Source of the DNA: Angiostrongylus vasorum
Lineage: Eukaryota; Nematoda; Chromadorea; Rhabditida; Metastrongylidae
DNA: 64,000 bases
Direction: 5' to 3'
Assembly: GCA_018806985.1 (NCBI GenBank)
Contig: JADANN010000438.1
Location: forward strand, 1,441,501 to 1,505,500
Made by a program: the position numbers and the translations under genes. The number at the start of each line of letters is the position of its first letter. The stretch's first letter is position 1. Positions 24,060-35,537 of the stretch are shown here, in pieces. Below the pieces are notes generated by a model that was not told the DNA's origin, did no database searches, and saw only the letters and a list, made by a program, of their open reading frames with translations.

Positions 24060-24660
24060 CTTTATGTCCTGTTTATCTACTGTTTTTGTTCTCATTAGGC
24101 TTATACAATTCTACACTCAATTCCAGTCGATTAGCTCTGCCAGATAGTTCGGTTTTCATGGATGGAAATATCTCGTTTTCTCTGATTTATAAAGGAGAAC
24201 TGGGTCTATGAACGATGCTCGTGATATGGCATATATGATGTGACTGCTCTGTTTATGTTTCTTGTTTCTTGTGCTAAAATCCGGTCATCATTATTAATAA
24301 CAATACCGGTTTTACGCATGGCACGGCTGTTATGTCACTTTTTTTCTGTTGTTTTGTGGAAAATTGAAGTTAATCTTCTGTACTATAAACAAAATCTAAC
24401 GCAGTGTTCTAAACAAACGATGCACAGTGCAAAGAAAAGCGCAAAGAAGTTTCTTCATCGGAAGTTATGCGCTAATGGAAAGGTTGTAAATGGTGCTTGA
24501 TTTCATCTTTAATCATGTTGGCTTGTTCTAAAGTGCAATATTTGAATATAAAATTGAGTAAGAAATTCGAACGCTTGGTCTGAATGTACCTTGTTTCACT
24601 GTAACGGGTACTGCTGGAATCCTAGATGTGAAAGGGAGAGGGGTCGTGTAAAGAAAATGT
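24060..24660 (+). other. dcr-1 3' flank
   Basis: Expected to hold the dcr-1 3' UTR. I see no canonical AATAAA close behind the stop, only AT-rich text. No gene is supported here. Confidence 0.4.
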
Positions 24661-24949
24661 ATGTAACCGTCGAGTTGATTGAGTGCATATCTGGTCTTTA
24701 GAAGATGAGAGGACCCACGAATACATCGGATGAGTTTCTTCTTCTTTTAGCGTCCTATTCGAATCTGATTAATTTGATAACTCCAGATGAGTCGGGGAAT
24801 AGCCATGTCGCGTCACCGTGCGGAATGAAAGACTTCCCGCGTTTGTTGCGTGCTATAACCAACTGTGTTACCAACAACCATATATTAGGCAGTTCAGCAA
24901 ATAATGTTGGACTCCAACTCATATTTTTTAAAATGGCATATCGCAGTTC

Positions 24950-25880
24950 AGATCAGACTTTACTAGTAGGAATAGAAGTCGTTAGCATGCTGCACTCTAG
25001 AGGCGATGAAGTCGTTGAAGGCAGTTCCGAGCTCAGCTTCGTTTCCGAAGCATTTCTCACTGAAGAAGTTGCCGAAATTTTTGAAGAAATGCTAAGGCTG
25101 GAGGTTTGGCTAGTATGGTGAAATAGGCAGAGTGGCGCAGCTCGTCCAACTTTTGCAGCATTTCTAGTGTGACGTGTCACCACGCGTTATCGTAGAAAAG
25201 GATTGGTTCTTTTCTGTTGATCAATGCGGAAAGCAGCCATTGAGGTTTTTTGGTGCATTTCATCGATTTGCCGTACATGCTTGTCCGCTGTAAGAGTGGC
25301 ATCCGATTTCAGGAAGCTCTGTTTGATAAGACCGGTTGTACACCATCAAACAGTCCGCATATCCTTCTCTAGGTGCAATTTCGGCATTCGGAAGTCTGTT
25401 GAGCCAATAACGGTCTAACCACTGAACCGATCGTGGCCGGTTATCACAGAGGATACAGTTCTTGTCGTTTGTCACAGTACGATAGGGAAACGAGTCGTTT
25501 TGGTTGCTCAGAAGAAGCCCCGAGGATAAATCAAAAATGGCGACTTCTATAAATGTTCCTGAGTTCGTGCAGCAACAACTTGTCAGGTCTCTTCGACATC
25601 TTAATGTTCTTCAAATGCTTCAAAACAGTTTAGGTATTTAGACAAAGCCCTTCTGCAAACGTTCGACAATTATGCACATATTTGCTTCCAGCATAGCCTT
25701 AAATTCGTAGTCGTTAATGGCAGACGGACGTCCGCGACCTCCCTCAACTTCACAGTCGAATTCATCACGACGAAATCTTTAACACCAACGTTGCACTGTG
25801 CATTCGTTAAAACTTTTTTGGTCCCATGCCTCGTTACTGTTTCGGGCCGTATTCGGTTCACTGCGAGAAAATTTGATTTT
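24950..25880 (-). pseudogene. Fossil mariner transposase
   Basis: Cut-and-paste DNA transposase of the Tc1/mariner superfamily, split by stops and frameshifts. Reading the minus strand from 25800 leftwards gives FDCEVEGGRGRPSAINDYE, ILCDNRPRSVQWLDR (25390-25460), PKLHLEK, FLKSDATLTADK, QIDEMHQK, LINRKEPILFYDNA (near 25200) and FKNFGNFFSEKCFGNE (near 25060). The order matches mariner transposases (YDNR.R..QWLD, WW..G.I, LLHDNARPHVA). Terminal inverted repeats were not identified, so the limits are approximate. Several stops make it inactive. Confidence 0.85.
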
Positions 25881-26054
25881 GTAAAAGTAGACCTGTCGAA
25901 ATTTCTCAGCAGCTAGGATCCTAACCTTTAGAATTTTTCAAAGACACAATTTAAATCACAATTGAATCATTCGAGCAAAAACTGCATAAAATGACCTTTG
26001 CTATTGTACTTAATAGTACAACATTGGAAGGATAAACTGCTATTAAATATAAAG

Positions 26055-26298
26055 GGTAAAAAAGGATAAAGCTCTCGGTGCTGATAAATCCCTGAGGGAT
26101 GCGCCATGCATTCGACTTCATTAAGTATCTTTTGAAAGTGATTGAATGCATATCTGGCCTTTATCCTCCTAGACAAGTCTGGTAGCAATTTGGCGACCCT
26201 GGAAGGATAGAAGGCTTGGTGGGCCATGAGCGCGACGATCGATTCTACATGTGCGTTGCAGGGCGCCTCCGACCACTGCAGCCGCAGGCGCCCCTGCT
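26055..26298 (-). mobile_element. SINE-A copy
   Basis: Reverse copy from AAAGGATAAAGCTCTCGG to GGGCGCCTCCGACCACTGC. About 40 bp of the middle is deleted compared with other copies. Confidence 0.85.
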
Positions 26299-26618
26299 AC
26301 TAAATATATACGGAAAAAAATTAGATTACTAGTCCCACATTACGATACACTTCGAATAACCTAATATATCAAACCATAACGCCCCGCTACCGGATTTCGT
26401 GGCTGACCCTAACCGAATGCCAGCAGTTCTTAGTCGGCTGCCCAAAACAGCTAAACTTGTCCGTGCGTCATCGCGATGCCAATCAGTATCCGCCATCAGA
26501 TTAACTTTTAATGGTTAACCATATTTTCTCGTCAAATTAAGATACTTTGGGGGTTTTGACCCTAATATTTTTTACTGTTTGAAGTGGGTTTGGTTCATTT
26601 TTTAAATATAAATGCTAC

Positions 26619-26639
26619 ATACTCCGTATCATGGCGTGT
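26619..26639 (+). repeat. Left target-site duplication of the RTE insertion
   Basis: ATACTCCGTATCATGGCGTG (plus one T) matches 28939-28959 at 17 of 21 positions; all four differences are transitions. Confidence 0.7.
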
Positions 26640-28938
26640 CGCGCATGTCGTGCGTGTGTTCATGCGGCGATAGGCCATATTCTGACAAACAGAAGATGGT
26701 GCCTACTTGACACATCGGTAGTCCCGTCATTCTGTACTGGTTCCGATCAGCGCCTTCTTTGCGCGAAGATTCGATTAAGCCACAAGCTGGAAATGAACTC
26801 TCTTCATCGACCACGAGGAAAAAAGTCTAGTTGTATACGACGAGAACATTCTGAACGAAGTCCTATCCAAACGTGACTGGCCGATCAAAGCAGACCCGAC
26901 CGAAGACTACGAGCTGCTTTTCGAAGAACTGAAAAGCTGTGCCGAATTCGCCTCAGTTCCTCAAGCAAGAAGATCGGATCGCAGCTCCGTCACTACTACG
27001 GAGTTGCTCGAAAAGAGAAGGAAACTGAAGCTTGATCCTACTGCAACACGTTTAACATGGCTAGTAATAAATTCCAGCTGCAGAATAGCTTTGCAGGAAG
27101 ATCTACAACGGTACAAGCAGGAGAAACTACTGGAAACAGCAGAGAAAAGAAGCAGTCTGAAAAATGCCGTCGGGGCTTGTGTGATTATAATGTTCCGCTG
27201 TCAGTTCTGATTAAGGAAGATGGAATCGTCAAAAGTTTCCGCCATGATATGGAGTTAATAGCGGAAACATTCTACGCCAACCTTTCCCCTTCCACAATCC
27301 CCGTCCCGGACCCTAATATCCCCGCTGGAGAAAAACCACCTGGAATTCTTCCGTCGGAGGTTCGAGTTGCAATAGAAAAGCATGAAAAGAGGCACAGCTC
27401 CAGGATCAGACAATGTCACCGCTGGTTTCCTTAGAGCTGGAGGCCACAATTTACATGTACTTCTCGCAAATCATCTTACAGCCTACCTTCAGAAGGAAAA
27501 AAATCCTAGACCAGTGGAGGACGTCGTGTACTGTCATTCTGCCCAAGAAAGGAGACCGAAAGGATCTTCATAACTATCGTCCCATATACTTGTTGAGTGT
27601 ACTGTACAAGCTCTTCACGAAGATTATCCTCTCGCGCATATAAAGGACATTGAATGAGGCGCAACCAGTCGAGCAAGCAGGATTTCGGGAAGGATTTTGC
27701 TCCAAACCGTTTCCAGAGTCATCAAAGTTTGTCGGGAGTACCACTTGCCTCTAGTCCCTTTGTCGACTATGAAAAAAGCGTTTCACGGTGTCGAAACGAA
27801 TGCAATCCTATCAGCGCTCGTCGACCAAGGAGTGGACCCGTCCTACATAAGAACTCTGTGCGACTGTTATCAGAACTGCGCTACGAAAATACAGCTTTTC
27901 CATCGACCTCTTACCATACCCATAGGAAAAGCGGTTCGACAGGGCGACACAATATCGCCAGAGCTGTTCAGTGCCGCACTGCAGTGGATAATGAAGTCAT
28001 TCGACTGGGATGAGGAAGGCATACGTATTGATGGAAAATTCCTATCAAACCTTTGTTCTGCCGACGACATTGTCATCTTCTCAAGAAGTACTAGCGAAGC
28101 AGAGATGATGAGACATCAACGAGTTCAACGAAGCGGGGGAAAAAGATCGGACTTCGCATAACTCGAAAGAAGACCCAGTTCATGAAAAACCCATGTTGCG
28201 AAGGCGAAAAAAACTGAATTGGATGGCTCTCTGAATGCAGAGACCACCTCGTATGTATACCTTGGGCGACCAATGAAAATGGAAAACAACATGAAGGAGT
28301 AAATAGATAGAAGAAGGAGAGCAGCTTGGGCCGCATTTGGACCTCTCAAAGAAACCACCGACCAACTGAAGGAACCAAAAATCCGCACTCATCTCTTCGA
28401 TTCTACGGTCCTGCCAGCGCTCTGACATGCTGCGGAGACATGGGTTGATACTTCAACTACATCAAGAATGCTTCGCACTACTCACATAGTGCTAGAGCGA
28501 TGTCTTCTGAAATATAACCGGCACTCTCAATATCGCCGGAATCTAGCCGGAATGCGAAGCGCTGACCTTCGAAATCTGTCACATCTTCGAGATCCAGGAG
28601 ATTATACATGGATAGCGAAACATAGATGGGGCGGTCACATAATGAGAAGAACGGACGACAAATGGACGAAAAGAACAGTAGAGTGGACTCCAAGAGAAGG
28701 CTTACGTCCCCCCAGGACGACCACCTATACGTTGGGCGGACGTGTTCGTAAACAAAGTTAATCAGCTGTACCCGCAGCTGCAGTTGTTTTACAGATCACG
28801 GCACGAGACTCGCACGCGCTACCATGCTCGAACAAGACCACCACCATGGATTACGATTGCGAGAGAAAGGAACGAATGGCATATGTGCTGGGGTCCGCAC
28901 AGCTCGTGAAGACGGACCGTCCAAGTAAGTAAGTTAGT
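26640..28938 (+). mobile_element. RTE-type non-LTR retrotransposon, 5'-truncated, degenerate
   Basis: Autonomous LINE encoding apurinic endonuclease plus reverse transcriptase, now broken. It starts inside the endonuclease (TGSDQRLLCAKIR near 26745, the DHR motif altered to DQR). RT follows in pieces: KRGTAPGSDNVTAGFLRAGG (27383-27442), DRKDLHNYRPIYLLSVLYK (27558-27615), KAVRQGDTISPELFSAALQW (27930-27990) and CSADDIVIFS (28058-28085), where the usual F/YADD is SADD. The C-terminal part reads IAKHRWGGHIMRRTDDKWTK and HMCWGPH. At least five frameshifts or stops. The 3' end is GTGCTGGGGTCCGCACAG and GTCCAAGTAAGTAAG. Confidence 0.9.
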
Positions 28939-28959
28939 ATACTCCGTACCACAGTGTGT
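28939..28959 (+). repeat. Right target-site duplication of the RTE insertion
   Basis: Partner of 26619-26639; together they set the insertion limits. Confidence 0.7.
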
Positions 28960-29267
28960 TTCAGTATATCCTACAACGGGATTGCTGTCTGCGTTTGGTT
29001 TTCTTTCGTGTTGGTAAAGTTGCCTTTACTTCCTGATCTATTCATTGAGGCGGTATTTATACACTCCTTACGCCATCAGCGATTTATGATAGTGATGCTA
29101 AAGTAAATAACAATGGGTTTCTGATTGAAAACTGAACACTGTATGCCCCTACATAACAGACTGTGCAGTTTTTCTACCCCTTACGTAATGTACGACTTTG
29201 CTTTTTCTAGAGCTCCTAGTGCTTTTTTTCGCTGAGTAAAAAATTTCAGAGGCTTAGAACTTAACAA

Positions 29268-29540
29268 GGCGCGTGTGGCGCAGTGGTTGGAGGCGCCACT
29301 GCGACACCCACGTGGAATCGATCCCAGCGGCCATGGCCCACCAGCCTTCCTTCCCTCGGGGGGTCGAAGGATTGGTACCGAACTTGTCTGAGAGGGTAGC
29401 AGCACTAGCTCGATACATCGGTAGGCCACTGCGAGTGATTGTAAAGGCCAGATATGCATTCAATCACCTCCAACGATACTTAATGAACTCGAATGCATGG
29501 CGCATCCCTCAGAGATTGATCAACGCCGAGAGCTTTTAGA
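29268..29540 (+). mobile_element. SINE-A copy, near consensus
   Basis: tRNA-like pol III promoter: A-box TGGCGCAGTGG at 29276-29286 and B-box-like GGAATCGATCC at 29314-29324. The body runs to GATTGATCAACGCCGAGAGC. No cloverleaf could be drawn, so it is a SINE head rather than a tRNA gene. Confidence 0.88.
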
Positions 29541-29544
29541 GTTT

Positions 29545-30515
29545 TAGAACCTAACACGCTTATAGAAGTTGGCTTCTTTATTCTAACAATTAATATGTTT
29601 TTTGCATGTGTCTAAATGTTCTTTGACTTCTCTACTTGTTGTGAGGCATGCGACATCATTTCACGTGCTCTATATACGGTCACCCCTCGGAGCAAAAAAA
29701 GGCAGATGGTCTTCTTATCTCGTTTTCACTCTGTTTTTTATTTCAAGGGTTTACGAAGTAAATGTTCTTGTACTTCTGTGATTGTATTGGGCCTTCACAT
29801 GTACTTCTTTCTGTAATGCAGTGAAAAAGACAATGCATACAGTAACTATGTTCTGAGATCACTCCAGTGATTTTCCGGAAGGAAACCGATTCACAGGAGC
29901 CATCTACCACCCATGATGATCACCTGGAAACACTGTAGTAGTGTCGCTTTGCTGTTGGAGGATTTTGATATTTCTATGAGGACAGACCACACCATTTGTT
30001 AAAGCAAACTTATTGCAGCATATGAACAACTTCCATGGTTACAAGAAAAATAGAACGAATGACGAAAGTTCCCCAAATCTTTTTCAAGGCCGATCACTAT
30101 GGCGAATTAGCGAGTATCTCGATAATACCCGCCCATTTGGCACATGAAGTGGGCGACTGAACAACCCCGTGCTAACGTTAATGGAAGGGTAACCTGATTT
30201 TTTGTGAAAAAAGTTTGACATTTCTTCCTGTGCAAATCTTATGGTCCTTAATTCGATCTGGCCCGGTCCAACAAAGCCACCCGATCTGCGTTTAGGAGTG
30301 GCTTGGTATATTGTCGAGGTTTTATGTGATTATGTAAACAGTTTTGAGAACTATTTTCGAAGAGAACAGTATAACATGAAACATTGTGAGAGTAAGGGCT
30401 GAGAATTGTTTTCAAACGCGCAATATGATAAGTGACATCAGCGGCCTACTATATTGCTGATATCCAGCGCTTCTTAGGCGCTACTCGTTTTTCTCTCTTG
30501 GTGGGTTATTTCCTT
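29545..30515. other. Unassigned sequence
   Basis: No gene, RNA or repeat family recognised on either strand. Confidence 0.4.
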
Positions 30516-30516
30516 A

Positions 30517-30745
30517 TAAAAATGATAAAGTTCCCGACGTTGATCAATCCACGACGAATGTGCCGTGTTTTCGATTGCATCAAGCATCGTTCGAGGTGAT
30601 TTAGTGAATATCTGGTCTATAAAATGACTCGTTATGGCCACTTATTAAGTCAGTGCTGCTACCTCGCAGACAGGTCTGCTACCAATTTACCGACTCCCAA
30701 CGGAGAGAAGGCTTTGGGAGCCCTAGGGCGTAGGATCAAACTCAG
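30517..30745 (-). mobile_element. Diverged SINE-A copy
   Basis: Reverse copy starting ATGATAAAGTTCCCGACG; the 5' head is lost near 30740. Confidence 0.7.
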
Positions 30746-30749
30746 GTTC

Positions 30750-31835
30750 ATTTTCGTCAACATCGACGACGTTGTTGTTAACTAAGCCGCACTCACAGTT
30801 ATACCAACGTCACTTGATTTCTAACGGATCATCCAGGTAGTTCTGTGGTATTTTAGAGGCCACTGTAAGAAATCGTGGAAGCGTTACGAAGCTTTGCCAA
30901 AGATGTTCTTTTATTGCGTTATATATTTGCGCTTACGTTTATATGTTGTTAGTTATGTTTGTGGCTATATGTCTGTTGTTATTGTTACCATATATATTTT
31001 ATAGTTTCACCGCTTCTCAGATGGTAAGAAAACCATCTTGTCATTGAGGCGAAGAAGGCGTTCAAGTAGGTTTTAATAATCTCCCATGCCGAAGTGGACC
31101 ATTTTTTGAAGAATTTCAAGTTGATAAAAACAATAGCAGAGAGGCGTGAGGTTAGCACCGCAGATCATTCGTAACATTTCATGTACAGTGCAAGTTCTGT
31201 GTGAAAATACGAATTGGCAAGTGGAACACAGTTCCACGACAATAGATCAGTTCTATTCGCTTCGCTTGAATGATGGGGTTCGAATCTACCATGTGAGAGC
31301 AGTGATTTTCTGATCTAGTTGTGTGGAGGTAGCTTCTAATGGACATTACTTTTGCACCTTCTAGGATCTGTTGATTGGTAGCAAATTTGCCCGGGGCAAA
31401 GTGGAAAATTAGGTAAGAAGTTATCAAGAAGACTCCCTCCATGGATGATGACCACCATAACATCTGTGTTGGATAGGCTATCGATTGACTACGAGAAGCC
31501 TAGGAAAACGGTTCTAATTGTTAGATCAAATCACCGGAAGGAAAACGAAACCTATAGGTGTCAAACCGGCCTCTCCTACATCTTCACTATGACACCTAGA
31601 CAGCTACCTCGTCAAGAAAGTGTTAATAAGATAAATCAAAGTATTTTCGTCAACATTATGAAATGGTCTACTTCTTAAGCACTACAGTTGTCGAGAAATC
31701 AGTTTCGAACTCTTAATAGAGCTGAATACATAGTGCACTCCTAAGGGATAAATTAGGAATGAAGGTTTTTGTCGAGCCAGTGCCTGCATAGGAAGAGAGC
31801 AGAAGGAGGTATCTCTGAAAAAATAGCCATTTCTA
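30750..31835. other. Unassigned sequence left of a PLE fragment
   Basis: May include upstream PLE coding DNA, but I could not align any frame to reverse transcriptase. Open frames at 31179-31463 (-) and 31445-31678 (+) show no known motif. Confidence 0.35.
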
Positions 31836-31837
31836 GC

Positions 31838-32430
31838 GGCTAAGAAACGGTGGCGGCCGCTCGTTTAGACGAAAAACGACGCCCCATAAACGATAAGTGT
31901 AGCGAAAATAAGGTGCCGTTCATCCTGCCCTTCATTCCCAACAAAATAAGCACGGCCATGAAGCGTTGCTTAAAAAGGGTCGGCTTAAAGAAATCGATAC
32001 TAGTGAATGAAATACCACTGGGCACTCCAAAACACCAGTTAGTTCGTAACCGCCTAAATGACCTTCTGTTTACAATGCCAAATTGCATAAATTGCGCTAA
32101 CGGTAGAGAAGGTGATTTCAGGAGTTATACCTAATCTTATGCAAAGCATACAAAGAAGAATACATTGGCCAGCAGGGTAGGCCACTCTGCATCAACATAG
32201 AAAAACATCAAGTCGGAAAACTTCAATTCAAACAAAACACTCCACTAGGCACGAGGAAGGCACAAAGCCATAACGTTGAGTCTAAAACGTCGGCGCTAAA
32301 AACCTCCGAATAATTTTGTACCAACAGCAAAAAATCTCAAAATAAATAGCAAGGAAGCGTGCCTTTTGATCACACGTAATCTCCCATCACAGCTCAGGCT
32401 GATTCTGTGACCTGAGCCAGGCACATTCCT
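31838..32430 (+). pseudogene. Penelope-like element, GIY-YIG endonuclease region
   Basis: Frames from 31850 read VPFILPFIPNKISTAMKRCL, HQLVRNRLNDLLFTMPNCI, CANGREGD, then after a frameshift EYIGQQGRPLCI (32150-32190), NTPLGTRKAQSH (32240-32275) and CLLITRNLPSQL (32360-32395). This is the order seen in PLE C-terminal GIY-YIG endonucleases: Cys-X2-Cys linker, then Y-I-G-x-x-x-R. Stops at 32131 and beyond make it non-functional. Confidence 0.75.
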
Positions 32431-32609
32431 CGCCTGTGTGGGACTCTGTGCGGCTAATCTCCAACAGTAACTCTTTGAGTTGAAAAGAACAAAACTGTGA
32501 GCGTTTAAGAGAACCTCTTCACTGTAGGAATAATGACTTATGGATCCGAAACCGCCGATGTGTCAGTCAGTAACTCAAAGACGAACTTTCTGCAAACCTT
32601 GGCATAAAT

Positions 32610-32915
32610 AATCGAGGTATTATAAATGCGTCATTTTCGTGTCCAGCAATCGCGTGGTTGTTACACAGCATACATTTACATCCACACAAAAACACACAAT
32701 GCAAAATAGCTGTTTTAATCTTCCTCAGTGGAATTCACGTTGAAAGCCGCCCTGAAGTAGGTGATACTTCTGCAACGTCAGCTACTGTTGTGTTGTATGT
32801 GCTTTTTTTTGTATGGAAGCAAACGCATGCTCAATAACAACCTCGTCATTGCTGAGCAAGAAACAACGCATTTACAATATAGTGCCGAGGTTAATAGAAA
32901 ATCGTTCCTGAGAAT
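32610..32915 (+). mobile_element. Penelope-like element terminal repeats
   Basis: Reverse terminus (GAGGTATTATAAATGCGTC, GTCCAGCAATCGCGTGG) followed by the forward terminus ending GAGGTTAATAGAAAATCG near 32900. A degraded hammerhead-like core (CCTGAAGTAGGTGATAC, AACGTCAGCTACTG) lies at 32748-32791. It is the probable 3' end of the element at 31838. Confidence 0.65.
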
Positions 32916-33024
32916 CGATGTATTTATTCACATGCTTGCATGAACTGATCAAGTTGAGGTGATGCGAGGTTGGTACAGTTGTCGTTGTTGTTGTTCGTCG
33001 ATGGCTGAAGTTTCGGCGATTTAT

Positions 33025-33027
<3 letters not shown>

Positions 33028-33080
<53 letters not shown>
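33028..33080. repeat. (TA)n microsatellite
   Basis: TA run directly left of a forward SINE-C copy. Confidence 0.95.
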
Positions 33081-33084
33081 GCTC

Positions 33085-33408
33085 CAAAGGTTTACGGTCT
33101 TATCGTGGCTGGGAGGTGTTCTTGGGTATTAGACTGGGATGTACAGAAGGAGTCGGGCATTCCGTCAGGAAGCCCATCTAAGAGTAAACCATTACCAGGA
33201 TCCACATAGTCGCATGCTGGCAAATCTCGCTCTTATCGACAAGGGTCGAGACTGCCTGTGATGGTAACGACCTGGGGCAGACTTTGGCCAGACTAACCTC
33301 TGGACTCCAGGAAAACACAATGGGTAAACCAGCAAAACTCCGAAAAATGGAAATTTTATAGGGAGCCGCACAACCAGTGATGACTAGCCATCCAGGCATC
33401 CAAGTAAT
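33085..33408 (+). mobile_element. SINE-C copy, left arm of an inverted pair
   Basis: Forward copy starting GGTTTACGGTCTTATCGTGG and ending CAGGCATCCAAGTAATATAT, whose tail merges into TA repeats. Confidence 0.85.
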
Positions 33409-33429
33409 ATATATATATATATATATATA

Positions 33430-33487
<58 letters not shown>
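33406..33487. repeat. (TA)n microsatellite between opposed SINE-C copies
   Basis: About 80 bp of TA with one TAGTATA break; forms the loop of the inverted pair. Confidence 0.97.
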
Positions 33488-33489
<2 letters not shown>

Positions 33490-33843
33490 TTGATACCTGA
33501 TACTTGAACGGCTCGTCCTCAATAGTTGTGCGGGCCCCAGCATAAGCACTATTTTTTTGGGACTTGCTGGTTAAACCATTGTGGTTCCATGGAATCCCGA
33601 GGAAAGCCTGGCCAAAGTTTGCCCCATGTCTTCATCACCACACACAGCAGCAGCCCTTGTAGATCAGGGAGGGAGATTTGCCACCATGCGACTTTGATAC
33701 TCTTAACTAGGCTTCCTGATGGAAACGCGAAACTCCCTTCTCAGGTTGGAAGGCCCTGCCGTGGTACGAATCCCCCGCTGTACATCGCAGTCCGGCACCC
33801 AGGAACACCTCCCAGCGACAATGAGGCGGTAAACCGTTGGGAG

Positions 33844-33846
<3 letters not shown>
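33486..33846 (-). mobile_element. SINE-C copy, right arm of an inverted pair
   Basis: Reverse copy from ACTTGATACCTGATACTTG to GCGGTAAACCGTTGGGAGG. Confidence 0.85.

Positions 33847-33927
<81 letters not shown>
33846..33927. repeat. (TA)n microsatellite
   Basis: About 80 bp of TA directly right of the reverse SINE-C copy. Confidence 0.97.
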
Positions 33928-34507
33928 TATGTATATAATATGCTAAGTCGATAGATCACTTTAATCGACCGTTTAACAGAAAACTGCTCAGAAACTCAGT
34001 TATATGCGAAAAAATACCAGTTATATCAGTTATATGTCAGTAAAAATGATTAATGTACGTTGATTTTAGGGTGTTAAAAATACGTGTAAAATGAAATAAG
34101 AGAAGGTTGTGTGAAAGTGAGAAAGAAGTGGAGAGAGAGATAGAGATAAAGATAGAGGGGGAAGAGATACAGAAAGAAATAGAGCGCCTATAGAGTCTTT
34201 TAGAACTAATTTCCGGAGCTGACGAATATTTCCGCTATCGGTTCGCTCAGGTTGTAAGGGCTCTTGTTTAATTATGTTTGAGTAATGGTGGAGTTTCCGT
34301 TCGAACCTTAGGACACTGCGATTCATTACTTCTGGCGGGATTCCTCATTTTTTTCCTGGTCATTTGATTTTAACGGTCATTCGCTGAAGCACCCTACCGC
34401 GAGTTTTTTAAACATTTTGTTTACATCAACGTTCTTATCGTTTTCTATTGTCCTGGGTTGTAGATTACCCGCTCAAAGTAGATGCTCTTAGTTGTGCGAT
34501 GTAGAAC

Positions 34508-35475
34508 ATGGTCTCCAGCTTATCTGTGGACTGACAAATTCGGGTACAAGTTCCAAATTTCCATCCGGAGGCTCGACTTAGAAGAACGTCAATGCTAGGA
34601 ATCGTTGACGCCCTGGAAGAGACCCAATCACCAGATCACAAACGTCTCTCCGGTCTTCTGAAATCGGCGACTGCTGATAGTGTTGAAATGTTATCGCTCT
34701 GGAATTACATTCCGTATATTCCAAGGATAAAAAAATAGCTGAACAAACCATCAATTCACTAATCAGATGAGAACCGATGCTTCGTCAATGGAATGGCCCA
34801 ACTGAATACAAACTAAGAAGTATATTCCTTTGCTGTTTTTCAAGAGAATGATGACAACCAGGCAGACTTCAACGCATTTAAAGGACTAAAGCGAAAAGCC
34901 ATAGTCCAGTCAACTGATTTTGATTCTGCAATGGAAACTAAGGTTTTAATCCTCTCTTAGGACCCGTCTGGTGGTGTTCCTGCTGGAGAAATGTTATCTT
35001 TTAGAAAAGAATCGTTATCGACAGAGGAGTCGAGTGCACTCAAATGCAACGTTAAACGGTTGCTTTCTTTCAACGGAACACTTTTTTCTAGCGTACATTG
35101 GACTAATGTTCATTGGCTCTGAATAGTTTTTTGCGTCAGACAATGGTATTACAAAAAAATAATGGCGTGAAGCATAGAGCAGAAAGAAGCAAGCCGATAC
35201 ATTGGACAGATTTTCAGCCTAGGTTTCGCTGGATCATCGATTAATGATGTACCGACAAACAACTGCCAATTCCTACTAGGAGGATTTCACGACGGTCCTG
35301 ATAATGTTCAGTTACTTGCGAATCCACAAAGAGATTCGGAAATGCTTTCAATTACCATATGTGGTCTGTTCCGAATGAGAAAGTTATGCAGGTTCGATTA
35401 GAAGGCAACAGACATGAAGCCACTACTTGTTAGTGGTAGTCGATGTATAACAGAAAGCGTTTGCAATGAGAAACT
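34508..35475 (+). pseudogene. Decayed single-frame ORF of unknown identity
   Basis: One reading frame contains four protein-like open stretches, all in register: 34535-34735 (with MLGIVDALEETQSPDHKRLS and VEMLSLWNYIPYIPR), 34817-34957 (ENDDNQADFNAFKGLKRKAI), about 34961-35117 (DPSGGVPAGEMLSFRKESLS) and 35171-35399 (EASRYIGQIFSLGFAGSS, CQFLLGGFHDGPDNVQ). Stop codons separate them. Shared frame over about 950 bp suggests an intronless ORF (retroelement or retrocopy) hit by point mutations. I do not recognise the family. Confidence 0.45.
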
Positions 35476-35537
35476 TCACTTTTAATGAATCATTAACAGA
35501 TCCTGAATATTTGAATATTATCGTTGTTTTTTTATGT

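Noticed and set aside
24240..24500. 86-codon frame behind the dcr-1 stop
   Set aside because: Lies in the presumed 3' UTR, with no Dicer similarity beyond the complete dsRBD and tail.
29268..29345. tRNA gene
   Set aside because: A-box and B-box are present, but no acceptor stem or anticodon arm can be drawn; the same head recurs on a roughly 280-bp SINE.
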